DNA of 64,000 bases, taken from positions 1-64,000 of the forward strand of contig JANRID010000076.1 in NCBI GenBank assembly GCA_033765305.1, given 5' to 3'. A program made the translations under genes and the position numbers. A model generated the notes under the pieces. It had not been told where the DNA came from. It worked only from the letters and a program-made list of their open reading frames with translations, and ran no database searches. Source of the stretch: RDXT01 sp033765305 (lineage in GTDB: Bacteria > Bacteroidota > Bacteroidia > J057). Of this stretch, positions 1 to 8,979 are shown piece after piece (positions within the stretch are counted from its first letter, which is position 1; every line of letters starts with the position of its first letter).

Positions 1-13
1 GAATACTTCCTAC

Positions 14-3000
14 TTACCGTACCAGCGTCACCGTCCCCGCCCGCTTGAAAATCAAGCCATTGTTGATCCGCGCATAAATCTTCCACACATACACCCCCTC
101 CGGCGACGCCGTGCCGTTCACCCGCCCGTCCCAGCGCTCGCTCATGCTGTTGAGCGTCGCGATCCGGTAGCCCCAGCGCGTGTAGATATCCAGCCGCACT
201 TCCTCCACCCCGATTCCCACCGGGTAAAATTCGTCGTTGTAGCCGTCGTCGTTGGGGGTAAAGGCATTGGGCACATAAATCGCCCCCGGCGGCAGCAGCG
301 TGATCGGCGCCTCCGCCGTATCCGGGCACAAGCCGTTGGGATCCAGCGCAATCAGCACGATCCGGTACGTGCCCGTATCTGCAAACACATGCAGCGGATC
401 CGTCTCCGTAGAGGTGTTTCCGTCGCCGAAATCCCAGATATACCCGCTCGCATGCTGCGACAGGTTGATCAGCTGCACCCCGATCACGGGAATCACAAAG
501 CTGTCCAGCGGCGCGTAGTCGGTCGTAAAGGCCGCCACCGGCAGCGGCGCGCCCTCCACCGTGACATTGTACAGCAGCTCGCAGCGGTTGGAGTCGGTTA
601 CCAGCACCGCATAATCGCCCGGCGCCAGGCCGATGGCCTGCGGGCCCTCCTGCCGAGGCTCCGTCAGCCACGCATAGGCATAGCCCGGCGTACCGCCAGT
701 TGCCAGCACCGTGACGCTGCCATTGTCCAGGTCGCAGAAGGCATCCTCCTCGTTCACAATCTCCACCACGATCGGCGGCGGGCCTTCCACCTCCAGCGTA
801 TCCTGCACGGCGCAGCCGCCGCTGTCGGTCACGGTCACGGTATATTCGCCCACCCCCACGTTCTGCACCAGCGAATCCAGCGCGCCGTTGGACCAGCTGT
901 AGACCAGCGTGCCCTGGCCGCCCCGCGCCGACGCGAAGAGCGTCGCCGTCTGATCTCCGAAGCAGCGCACATCCGTCGCCCACGTGGTGTCGAAGACGAT
1001 CAGCGGCGGCGAGAGCACCTCGGTGCTCACCGAGATCTGGCAGCCGTTGGCATCGGTGACCAGCACCACATGGTTGCCGGGCGCCAGATCCGAAGCGGAT
1101 GAAAGGGTGGAGCCGTTGGTCCAAAGATATTGATAATCAGGCGTTCCGCCAGCTACGCTCACCTCTGCGCGGCCATTGCTGTCTTCGGGGCAAGTGACCG
1201 GGCTCACCGAGATCTCGCCCAGGATCTCATCCGGCTCCTGAATTTCGGCCTGGGCCTCGGCCGTGCAGCCGTTGGCGTCGCGCACCCGCAGGATATAGGC
1301 CCCGGCCCGCAGGCTGTCGAGCGTGGTGGCCGGGGTATAGAGGATCCCGTCGTCCGAGAAGGCGTAGGGCGTCACCCCGCCGGTAGCGGCCAGCGTCACC
1401 GTGCCCGATGCGCCGCCGAAGCAGGGCACATTGCTCAGATCCGTCACCTGGATGCCCAGCGGCGCCGGTTCGGTGATCTGCGCCTGAAACGCATCGCGGC
1501 AGCCTTTGGAATCCTCCACCTCCAGCTGATAGGTGCCGGCGGGGAGGTTGGGGAAGCTGTCGGCCAGGATGAACGGCGATCCGTTGATCGAGAAGCGGTA
1601 TGCCGGCGAGCCGCCGCCCGCGGCGACGCGGATCACCCCGTCGCTGCGCCCGGCGCAGCTGACCGGGTCCTGGCCGGGCGAGATGCCCTCCAGCTGCGGC
1701 GGATCGGCCATCACAAAGGGCGCGAAGGCGATGCAGCCCAGGACGTCCCGCACGGAGAAGGTATAGGAGCCGGCGCCCAGGCCGGTGAAGACATTGTAGG
1801 CGTTGTAGCCGCTGGCGCCGATGGCAAACTCATACGGCGCTGTACCGCCGCCGCCCATTACCAGCACGCTGCCGTCGCTCAGGCCGGTGCAGGAGGGGAG
1901 GGTGAAATTGCCGATGACGGCCGTCACCGGCGGCGGCTGCGTGATCTGCACGTTCAGGTTGTAGCGGCAGCCGTTGAAATCCTGCAGCGCCAGCTGGTAG
2001 ATGCCGGCACTGAGGCCCGTGAAGGCGGTGTCCGAGGTGTAGGGGCTGCCGTTGATGGAGAACAGATACGGCGGCAGGCCGCTTTCCCCGCTGATCTCGA
2101 TAAAGCCGTCCGCCCCCCCGAAGCAGCTGACATGCCGGATGCTGTCCACCTGGGCCAGCGGATCGGCGATGAGCAGGATCTGCGCCATGAGGGTGTCGGT
2201 GCAGCCGTTGGCGTCCTCCACCGAGACGATGTAGTTGCCGGGGAAAAGTCCGGGGAACTGGCCTGTGCTGTTGAAGTTTACACCGTCGAGCGTATAGGCA
2301 TAGGGCGGCAGGCCTCCGCTGGCCGCTACCTGGATGCCGCCCACCTGGTTGTTGCAGTTGGTGTTGATGAGGTTCAGGAGCTGAAGATTCAGCGGCAGCG
2401 GCGGAGGCAGGATGCTGAAAGGCGCTCCGGGAGCTATGCAGCCGTCGGCATCCCGCACCGAGGGGGTGTACAATCCGGCGGCCAGATTCTGGAAGATGTT
2501 GGTATTGAGGTAATTGACCCCGTCCAGCGAGTAGCTGTACGGCGCCTGTCCGCCCGAAGCAGTGAGGGTGACCTCGCCCTCGCTGCCGTTGGGGCAGATG
2601 AGGTTGTTCTGGCTGGCGACGCTCACCGTCAGCGCTGGCGGATCGCTGAGCTGCACGCTGCCGTCTGCTTCGCAGCCTGCGGCATCGGTCACCTGCAGGC
2701 TGTAGGTGCCGGGCCCCAGCCCGCTGAGCGTGGCGCCGATGCCCGGCACCGGCGACCAGGCAAACTGCGGCGAGCCGGCCCCGCCGAAGACGGCAGCCGT
2801 GACCTCGCCGTCGCTCGCGCCCGCGCAGGAGATCGAATCGACCGAGAAGGCCAGCGTAAGCGCCGGAAAGACCGTAACGGGCAGCGGCTGGCTGGCGCTG
2901 CCGCAGCTGTTGCTGGCAGTGAGGGTGTACTGGGCGGATGCCTGCGGGTGCAGGAAGGTGCTGCCTGCGCCCGGATCGGCGACTCCGGCAGTCGGAAACC

Positions 3001-4786
3001 AGTTGAAGAGCGCATCCGTCAGGTTGGAGCCGGAGGCCGTTACGGCAATGCTGTCGCCTGCGCAGAGCTGCGCCGGCCCGAAGGGGTTCAGCAGCGGCGG
3101 CTGGTCCACGATGATCAGCACGCTGTCCGTCACGCTGCACGAAAGCGTGGAGACCGTCACAACATAATATCCGGTGGATGCCGGGCTGGCTTTGGGGCTG
3201 GGCCCGAAGGGGTTGTCCAGCCCGAAGGGCGGGTCCCAGGTATAGGCGAAGGGCACCGGCGGCCCGGTGACTGTAAAGACGGTCGAAAGCTGCACCGTAT
3301 CGCCGAGGCAGATCCGCGCAGTATCCGCATCGATATTGACTGCGGCTTCGGGGATCAGCAGCACCGGCTCCACGATGGAGCAGGTGCCGGGCCCGTCGTA
3401 GGTGACCAGATAGCTCGCGGAGTCCAGCACGCTGGCGACCGGGTTCGGGATGGCGGGATTGGAGAGGCCCGCGGAGGGGCTCCAGCTGAACGTGCCGGGA
3501 CCGGTGGTGGAAGCCAGCAGCGGAATCGTGGGCTGGCTGGAGGGGCAGAACTCGATGATCTGCGGCGGCAGCACCTCGCCGGTCTGCACGATGATGTTGT
3601 AGCCGATCACCTGCTGCGCCGTCACCGGGCAGCCGTTGTCGCCCGCGGTGAGCGTAAAGAAGTATGTGCCGATGTCGGCGAGGGTAGTGGGCCAGGCGAA
3701 GCTGCCCTGCACAGGGTTGGAGCCGCTGACGGTGAAGTTCGAGCCGGGCACGGCACTTGCCAGGGTCGAGGTCAGCGCCACCACATCGATCAGATCGGGG
3801 TCGGAGGCAGAAACATCGAAGCTCAGCGTGCTGCCGGCGCAGACGGAGAAGGTATTGCCGTTGAGCTGGCCGCCGGACACATTGAACGGCGGCGAAAGCA
3901 CCGGCGCCTGGTTGGCGCAGTTGATGACCACCATCTGCAGGTCGCGCATCGTGCTGCCGATGAGCACGCCGTTGCGGTATTCCTGCACCAGCAGCGCCAC
4001 GATGCCCTGCTGCAGGCCGGATGGGGTGAAGGAAAACTGCCCCGAAGACACATCGAAATTGAACGCATTCGCCGGGGCCGTCGCCATGGGGTAGTTGACG
4101 TTGAAGCCCGGCATGTAGGGAATGGGCGACGGAGTGCCGCTGATGAAGTCGAGCGGATCCACAAGCTGGAAGACCAGCGAGTCGCCGTCGGGATCGATCG
4201 CGCCGTTGTTGAAGTTGAACGGCTCGCCTTCGCACAGATAGGGAACGGGCGCTGTCGTAAAATACGGCGAATTGTTGCAGGCGACGTTCAGGTTGTCGAG
4301 GTAGGACTCGATATAGATCCGCGTCACGGGCGTGATCACCGAGTTGGTGATGGCGTAGTTGCGGCAGCACAGCTGCCAGCTGATCTGCCAGTCCGGGCAT
4401 TGGGCGGGCAGGGTGACGGTGGTTTGATAGACATGCTCCTCCACCCCCGGCAGGATGCCGCCGTTGCAGGTGCTGTTGGGCTGCTGCGCAGGGCACAGCG
4501 GGGAGAGTTCGGTCAGGCTGATCCGGGGCGCCTGCTGGATGAAGCGCGGAATGCCGCACGAGGCGGATGCGAATGCAATATTCTGCGTCTCATTGAGGGC
4601 AGAGCCCTGGCAGTCGCGGTATACCCGCAGGGTAATGCGGTAGGTATTGCCGCCCAGGCATTCGTAGCGCAGGTCGGCGCCCATCGCATGCGTAGCCCTT
4701 GCCTGATTCGGAAGCCATACCACCAGGAGCAGCGCGAAAGAAAACCACAAGAACCGACGCAGCGGGACAGTACACCATAATCCCAT
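14..4786 (-). CDS. SprB-repeat surface adhesin-like protein with T9SS type-B sorting domain
   Basis: A secreted or cell-surface protein of about 1590 residues. A hydrophobic signal segment (LRRFLWFSFALLLVVWL) follows the chosen start. An in-frame ATG 15 codons upstream (4831) is possible, but the start at 4786 puts the signal peptide at the N-terminus. The first half is Cys-rich beta-sandwich sequence. From about residue 660 there are ten tandem SprB-type repeats of about 60-70 residues, each with a Cys near its start, a GG.PPY-type turn and a closing DxxGC motif. A PKD-like domain follows (YIWDFGDGNTS). The last 90 residues (from YVPNAFTPNDDGYND) match the CHU_C/gliding-motility type-B signal recognised by T9SS. 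SprB repeats are known from gliding adhesins; adhesion is inferred here. The final residues are complete, with TAA at 14-16. Confidence 0.88.
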   Translation of the reverse strand: MGLWCTVPLRRFLWFSFALLLVVWLPNQARATHAMGADLRYECLGGNTYRITLRVYRDCQGSALNETQNIAFASASCGIPRFIQQAPRISLTELSPLCPAQQPNSTCNGGILPGVEEHVYQTTVTLPAQCPDWQISWQLCCRNYAITNSVITPVTRIYIESYLDNLNVACNNSPYFTTAPVPYLCEGEPFNFNNGAIDPDGDSLVFQLVDPLDFISGTPSPIPYMPGFNVNYPMATAPANAFNFDVSSGQFSFTPSGLQQGIVALLVQEYRNGVLIGSTMRDLQMVVINCANQAPVLSPPFNVSGGQLNGNTFSVCAGSTLSFDVSASDPDLIDVVALTSTLASAVPGSNFTVSGSNPVQGSFAWPTTLADIGTYFFTLTAGDNGCPVTAQQVIGYNIIVQTGEVLPPQIIEFCPSSQPTIPLLASTTGPGTFSWSPSAGLSNPAIPNPVASVLDSASYLVTYDGPGTCSIVEPVLLIPEAAVNIDADTARICLGDTVQLSTVFTVTGPPVPFAYTWDPPFGLDNPFGPSPKASPASTGYYVVTVSTLSCSVTDSVLIIVDQPPLLNPFGPAQLCAGDSIAVTASGSNLTDALFNWFPTAGVADPGAGSTFLHPQASAQYTLTASNSCGSASQPLPVTVFPALTLAFSVDSISCAGASDGEVTAAVFGGAGSPQFAWSPVPGIGATLSGLGPGTYSLQVTDAAGCEADGSVQLSDPPALTVSVASQNNLICPNGSEGEVTLTASGGQAPYSYSLDGVNYLNTNIFQNLAAGLYTPSVRDADGCIAPGAPFSILPPPLPLNLQLLNLINTNCNNQVGGIQVAASGGLPPYAYTLDGVNFNSTGQFPGLFPGNYIVSVEDANGCTDTLMAQILLIADPLAQVDSIRHVSCFGGADGFIEISGESGLPPYLFSINGSPYTSDTAFTGLSAGIYQLALQDFNGCRYNLNVQITQPPPVTAVIGNFTLPSCTGLSDGSVLVMGGGGTAPYEFAIGASGYNAYNVFTGLGAGSYTFSVRDVLGCIAFAPFVMADPPQLEGISPGQDPVSCAGRSDGVIRVAAGGGSPAYRFSINGSPFILADSFPNLPAGTYQLEVEDSKGCRDAFQAQITEPAPLGIQVTDLSNVPCFGGASGTVTLAATGGVTPYAFSDDGILYTPATTLDSLRAGAYILRVRDANGCTAEAQAEIQEPDEILGEISVSPVTCPEDSNGRAEVSVAGGTPDYQYLWTNGSTLSSASDLAPGNHVVLVTDANGCQISVSTEVLSPPLIVFDTTWATDVRCFGDQTATLFASARGGQGTLVYSWSNGALDSLVQNVGVGEYTVTVTDSGGCAVQDTLEVEGPPPIVVEIVNEEDAFCDLDNGSVTVLATGGTPGYAYAWLTEPRQEGPQAIGLAPGDYAVLVTDSNRCELLYNVTVEGAPLPVAAFTTDYAPLDSFVIPVIGVQLINLSQHASGYIWDFGDGNTSTETDPLHVFADTGTYRIVLIALDPNGLCPDTAEAPITLLPPGAIYVPNAFTPNDDGYNDEFYPVGIGVEEVRLDIYTRWGYRIATLNSMSERWDGRVNGTASPEGVYVWKIYARINNGLIFKRAGTVTLVR

Positions 4787-4960
4787 ACGATCGCAACGCT
4801 TAAAGTAAAGTAGCAAGGGCACAGCTAACAATCGGCATCAGGAACCTGTATGCGGGTTTCGCAGCTCCGGCAAGACCCATGAGAGGCCGGTAAACCCCTC
4901 GGGAGGCAAGTTACAAAGACCCGGCAACTGTTCGGTAAGGAATCCGGCGGAAAAGTACAG

Positions 4961-4994
4961 GGGGCCGATCATTCCGGATGTAAGGATCGGCCCC
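4961..4994 (-). terminator. Hairpin terminator after the M43-like protease gene
   Basis: A perfect 10-bp inverted repeat (GGGGCCGATC / GATCGGCCCC) with a 14-nt loop lies 6 bp beyond the stop of the minus-strand protease gene. On the minus strand it is followed by a short T-containing run (ctgtactttt), so it reads as a weak intrinsic terminator. Confidence 0.6.
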
Positions 4995-5000
4995 AAAACG

Positions 5001-8000
5001 TCAGGATTTTATGAGCTTCCCCCAGAACTGCGTCCCGCGGTACACAATCGAGTAGAAGTAAAAACCCGGGCTGAGCGGACTGAGGTCGAAGGAGAACGTT
5101 TCGCCGGGCCGGTGATCCCAGGTATGCACGATCTGGGCGGTCCGGCGGCTGTCGTAGATGCTGACCGTCAGCTCGGCAGGCATTTCAAGGGCCGGCGCGA
5201 TGGTGAACAGGTAGCGTGCCGGATTGGGGTAGGCGCTGAAGATCCGGTTGCGGTCGAATTCAATTTCCACCGTATCGGAGTTCACCACCATGCCATTGGC
5301 ATGCACCAGGCTGACGGCATACCGGTAACGGATCGGCCCTGCCATGCTGTAGCGGGAATCGGGCTCCAGCGCGGGGCGGTCCGTGTGGCTGTAGGCGAAG
5401 TGATTGGCTGCCAGGCCGCCGGCAGGCACTTCGGCCACCCTGGCAAAACGCCCGTCCGCATCGGCGCGGTACAGCTCGTAGTGCAGCGCATTGCGCTCCA
5501 GGTCCGTTTCCCAGTGCAGCCGCACCTGGTCGCCGGCCTGCCCGCCCTCCAGCAGGATCGGCACCGGATACCGGGCACCGGAGCCGAGGCCGTCGCCGCC
5601 GGTGCCGATCCCGCCGCTCCGCAGCTGGCCCGCCAGAAATTCCGCCGTATACCGGCCCGCCGCATCGGATGTGATCCGGTGCTCGTAGAGGCTCGGCTGC
5701 GGGCCCGGCAGATACTCATAATATTGTGTGTCTTCCACCTGGGCATGGCCTGAATCCGGCGCAGGATTCACCCCCGCCGAAACCGTATATACGACCAGGT
5801 TTTCGGGAGCCGCCGTGCTGGCATTGGCCATGGACTGGCGCAGGTCGCTCCAGTCGGTTTCGTCGAAGTAATACCGCACCGCCACCGGACCCTGCGGCTG
5901 CGCATCCGGCGTAAGCACCAGATAGCGGCCTGCCGTGTGCCAGCCGTTGAAGTTCCGGGCATACGGCGCCGTCTGGCTCAGATCGTGGCCGCCCTGGCCG
6001 TAGCGGCTGGTGATCACCATCTTCACGCCTGCCGGGCGCAGCCGCCCGCCCTGGGCGCGGAGCCCGCGCACCGAGAAGAGCAGCATGTCCGATGCCGTCT
6101 GCGGAGCAGCGTCCGCCGTTTTCCAGTAATGCAGCCAGCCTTCGTCGTCCGAGCAGATGCGGTTGGCGGTGTAGACCCCGGCTGCGGCCGGCAGGCCGAG
6201 CGTGCCGCTGCAGGCGCCGATGCCGTCGAAGCAGATATTGTCCAGATACAGGTTGGGCGCATATACGCTGTCCACCAGCACCTCGAAGGCGACATGGATC
6301 CGGCGCCCCGCAAATTCATCCAGGTTCACCGAATCCCGGCGCCACTGGCCGCAGGCATCCGGCTTCCAGGCTGCCAGGTTGGCGCCCGCTGGCGGGGTCA
6401 TCGTAGCCAGGTCCGAGGGGCCGCGCTCGTATACGGCCAGCAGCCCGCCGCCGCAGGCATCCGATACCGAGATGCGCAGCCGCATCGGGTGCTCGGCAGG
6501 CCCCATCGCGTAGGCCACATCGAATTTCGCCCAGGCGCTCGTAAAGCGGGTGAAATCCAGCATGGGGCTTACCAGCACGTCCCGGGCGCCCGAAGGGCTG
6601 GCGCCGGCGCCGCTGCCGTTGTTCCACTGGCCGGCGGAGTTGTAGCGCAGCACCCGGCTGCCCTGGTCGCCGCAGCCGCTGTAGCTCTGCATCAGGTCGA
6701 AGCCGAGCTGCTGGTCCATATTGCCCTGGGTCCAGCCGGCCGTTTGCCCGTCCTCGAAGTCCACGCAGTATGGAAAGTCTTGAATTTCAGCCGTCACGGT
6801 CGTGACAAATTCCCGGAAGAGGGTATTGTCCGACAGAATCTCATCCTGCACGCCGCCGTTGACGCCCAGCAGGCTGACCAGCAGGTAATGCGCCCCGGCG
6901 GAAAGGGTCAGCCCCGGAAGCGGCACAGAGACCGAGTCGCCGGGTTCGAGCAGCCCGCTCCAGGAGGCAGTGGGGTAGGCGACGCCGTCCACCTCTACAA
7001 AGAAGGACATCTCGCTGACGGGCGCAGTGCCGGTATTGGCAACGGTAAAGGCAGGCGCCAGGGCATTGCCGCAGTGCAGGTCCTGCGGGCTGGTGAAGCG
7101 CCGCAGCGCCACATCTTCCCAGGAAATGGTGCAGGCCGGCGAGCGGAGCAGCGAGGCGCGGCCGGTAAGCAGCGCCAGGCGCATCCGGAACTTCTGGCCG
7201 GGGGTGAAGGAGCGGCGGCAGGACTGCTGCCCGCCGTCCATGATATTTTCATACAGATCCTGCACATCCCGGCGGAAGGGGTTGTTCGGGCTGGCATCTG
7301 CCGTATCGCTTTTGCAGGTATTCATGGGATGATCCTGCACGCAGGCGACGGTGCCGGGCTCCGAGTCGGGCGGGGTATCGCAGATGCGGTCGCCGCTCAG
7401 GAGGCAGTTGTCGTTGTCGCAGGCGTCGCCGGGGCCGTGGGTATCGAAGAGGTTGAAGTAATGGCCGAACTCATGCGCCACCTGCGGCATGAGGGCAGGG
7501 CTGCTGCCCCAGAGGCCGGCCTCGATCACGATCCCGTCATACAGCTGCCCATGCGCGCCGGCCATGTAGGCATAGGCATTGGGAGCGCAGTCGCCGTCTG
7601 CATCGCAGATCGAGTTGACGAGCCAGATATTCAGGTAGCGGGTGGGGTCCCAGCGCGAGAGGTTCTTGAGGCAAAGGTCCTGGGTGAGGCCGTTGCCTTC
7701 ATCGCAGGGCGCATTGAACTGCACGTTGGAGAGCGGGGTAGGGGTGCGGGTGATGCCGGAAGCGGGATAGCCCTGCGGGTCGGTCTGGGCGAGGCAGAAT
7801 TCGATTTCGATGTCGGCGGCCGGAATGCCGGCATCGGAGAACTGGGGATTGCCGGCGAAATGGCCCCGGTTGCGGAAGGCGTCATTGAGCCATTCGAGCC
7901 CGAGCAGAATGCGGGCATCGGGCGGGTTGGACGTTTCCGTCTCCGGCAGGACATCGGAGGGCTCGTGCATGACATGCACGACCACCGGCACGGCCAGCAG

Positions 8001-8237
8001 ACCCCGGGCGGAAACGAGCTGCCCGGACTGCATCTCGCGGTAGATCCACGCTTCGATGGCATCCATCTGGCTGCGGTACTGCGGATCGGAAGCCATCCGG
8101 AGGGCATGCGCGTCTGCGCTTCCCTGCGGCTGGGCCGTCAGCATGCCGGTCAGTGCAGCGAGCAGCAGGGCGCTGCGCAGCAGAAGGCCGGAAATACCGG
8201 AAATACGGGAAACACAGGTACACCTATAGCCATGCAT
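5001..8237 (-). CDS. Secreted M43-like (pappalysin) metalloprotease with T9SS type-A sorting domain
   Basis: Predicted zinc endopeptidase of 1078 residues. A signal peptide (LLLRSALLLAALTGMLTAQ) opens the protein. The zinc site is HEFGHYFNLFDTH at residues 255-267, and the downstream CDTPPDSEPG and Met-turn region (NIMDGG) are typical of the pappalysin-like M43 family. The usual family motif is HExxHxxGxxH; here the Gly is Asn and the third zinc ligand position is Asp265, with a His two residues later. Cys-rich beta-sandwich domains follow. The last 80 residues (YPNPARYLFTIAP to GKLIKS) form a T9SS type-A C-terminal signal. It sits downstream of the SprB-type gene's promoter side but is separated by its own hairpin, so each gene is probably its own transcript. 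Protease class is well supported; activity is uncertain because of the altered ligand. Confidence 0.85.
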   Translation of the reverse strand: MHGYRCTCVSRISGISGLLLRSALLLAALTGMLTAQPQGSADAHALRMASDPQYRSQMDAIEAWIYREMQSGQLVSARGLLAVPVVVHVMHEPSDVLPETETSNPPDARILLGLEWLNDAFRNRGHFAGNPQFSDAGIPAADIEIEFCLAQTDPQGYPASGITRTPTPLSNVQFNAPCDEGNGLTQDLCLKNLSRWDPTRYLNIWLVNSICDADGDCAPNAYAYMAGAHGQLYDGIVIEAGLWGSSPALMPQVAHEFGHYFNLFDTHGPGDACDNDNCLLSGDRICDTPPDSEPGTVACVQDHPMNTCKSDTADASPNNPFRRDVQDLYENIMDGGQQSCRRSFTPGQKFRMRLALLTGRASLLRSPACTISWEDVALRRFTSPQDLHCGNALAPAFTVANTGTAPVSEMSFFVEVDGVAYPTASWSGLLEPGDSVSVPLPGLTLSAGAHYLLVSLLGVNGGVQDEILSDNTLFREFVTTVTAEIQDFPYCVDFEDGQTAGWTQGNMDQQLGFDLMQSYSGCGDQGSRVLRYNSAGQWNNGSGAGASPSGARDVLVSPMLDFTRFTSAWAKFDVAYAMGPAEHPMRLRISVSDACGGGLLAVYERGPSDLATMTPPAGANLAAWKPDACGQWRRDSVNLDEFAGRRIHVAFEVLVDSVYAPNLYLDNICFDGIGACSGTLGLPAAAGVYTANRICSDDEGWLHYWKTADAAPQTASDMLLFSVRGLRAQGGRLRPAGVKMVITSRYGQGGHDLSQTAPYARNFNGWHTAGRYLVLTPDAQPQGPVAVRYYFDETDWSDLRQSMANASTAAPENLVVYTVSAGVNPAPDSGHAQVEDTQYYEYLPGPQPSLYEHRITSDAAGRYTAEFLAGQLRSGGIGTGGDGLGSGARYPVPILLEGGQAGDQVRLHWETDLERNALHYELYRADADGRFARVAEVPAGGLAANHFAYSHTDRPALEPDSRYSMAGPIRYRYAVSLVHANGMVVNSDTVEIEFDRNRIFSAYPNPARYLFTIAPALEMPAELTVSIYDSRRTAQIVHTWDHRPGETFSFDLSPLSPGFYFYSIVYRGTQFWGKLIKS

Positions 8238-8490
8238 ATGAACTCACTTGCCGGATTGCAAAAAGATCGTGCAGGGCGCGCTTAGCTGGGATACAATGAG
8301 CATGGTCTGGCCGGAGGGCTGTCCGTGAACGGCTGGGAAGGCCGTCCGGGCGGGCAGACTGCCGGGCTCATTGGCATTGTTCAAAAATCGGGCCGCGATT
8401 GTAAGATCGGAGGGAGATTTGTAAAAAATTCCGGCGCGGCAGGAAATTTTTTCCGGATGTAACGTTTGGGGTTCGGGGCAGCAGAGCAAG

Positions 8491-8530
8491 CAAAAAAAAT
8501 AGGGATCGATCCTTTGTGAGGATCGTCCCT
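8491..8530 (-). terminator. Intrinsic terminator, minus strand
   Basis: AGGGATCGATCCT (8501-8513) pairs with AGGATCGTCCCT (8519-8530) with one bulged base and loop TTGTG. On the minus strand the stem is followed by TATTTTTTTTG. It is far from any protein gene read on that strand, which is what points to a small transcript. Confidence 0.75.
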
Positions 8531-8617
8531 ACAGCACAACCATGAAAACACTTCGTATGTACAGCCCGAAATTGGATGTAATATCCTTTGTTTCAGGCAA
8601 TAACTTCCTTGTTTGTA
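8491..8617 (-). ncRNA. Candidate small RNA (promoter to terminator, no gene)
   Basis: A minus-strand transcript of roughly 110-125 nt is predicted between a good TTG-N21-TATATTTG promoter (8652-8621) and a strong hairpin followed by a T-run (8530-8491). The interval contains no recognisable coding sequence; the overlapping 80-codon frame runs straight through the terminator. I could not match it to 6S, SRP or tmRNA. Boundaries are inferred from the promoter and terminator only. Confidence 0.4.
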
Positions 8618-8620
8618 GGA

Positions 8621-8652
8621 CAAATATAGCGCAGAAGTTTCGATATAGTCAA
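8621..8652 (-). promoter_or_regulatory. Bacteroidota-type promoter for the candidate small RNA
   Basis: Minus strand: TTG (8652-8650), 21-nt spacer, TATATTTG (8628-8621), a full match to the TAnnTTTG -7 element. The expected start is near 8615-8617. Confidence 0.6.
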
Positions 8653-8760
8653 TAGCCCCTGTAATTTTTTTGAGGTCCCGGGCGGTCTGCGGGATTTGAT
8701 TTTGGAGAAATTTTTCGAGGTAATAAATTGATATTCAAAGCTATAAGTACAAAATTCATG

Positions 8761-8791
8761 CAAAAATATCTTAAATATGTATTTTTGCAAA
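8761..8791 (-). promoter_or_regulatory. Second minus-strand promoter-like sequence in an AT-rich palindrome
   Basis: Minus strand: TTTG (8791-8788), 19-nt spacer, TATTTTTG (8768-8761). The same bases form an inverted repeat (gcaaaaata ... tatttttgc), so a -7-like TATTTTTG is also present on the plus strand at 8780-8787, facing the GroES-like gene but without a good -33 box. Confidence 0.5.
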
Positions 8792-8822
8792 TTTTGCAAA
8801 ACAGGCATTACAGCTGAATTTC

Positions 8823-8850
8823 GCGGAGCCGGCAGGCCTGCCGGCCCCGC
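8823..8850. repeat. Perfect 18-nt palindrome within a 28-nt inverted repeat
   Basis: GCCGGCAGGCCTGCCGGC at 8828-8845 is perfectly self-complementary, and the flanks (GCGGA / CCCGC) extend the pairing with one mismatch. It lies about 130 bp before the GroES-like start. It could be an operator or a transcript hairpin. Confidence 0.6.
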
Positions 8851-8979
8851 GCAGGCGGCCTCTGCGCATGCAAGTTTTTGTACAGCGCGTATATGTCTGG
8901 CGTGTTTGCTAACTTGGCGGGCCGGCCTTCGGAGCCGGGCGGCAACGATGCCCCAGCTCGCTGCGTATCTCATCCGCAT

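Larger units (their letters stand above)
8238..8979. other. Gene-poor intergenic region, partly AT-rich
   Basis: No convincing protein gene. It holds an intrinsic terminator (8501-8530) and two minus-strand promoter-like sequences (8621-8652 and 8761-8791), which together suggest a short minus-strand transcript. A perfect 18-nt GC palindrome lies at 8828-8845 upstream of the GroES-like gene. The stretch 8640-8810 is clearly AT-richer than the neighbouring genes. The small open frames here (for example 8244-8489 minus) show no family features. Confidence 0.7.

Noticed and set aside
1130..4780. A 1216-codon plus-strand frame opposite the SprB-type gene
   Set aside because: Same shadow effect; sequence is low-complexity Arg/Ala/Gly-rich with no domain.
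8244..8489. Small minus-strand frame upstream of the protease gene
   Set aside because: No promoter, family match or consistent composition; likely chance.
8381..8623. 80-codon frame spanning the candidate small RNA
   Set aside because: It reads through the intrinsic terminator at 8491-8530, so it cannot be the product of that promoter.
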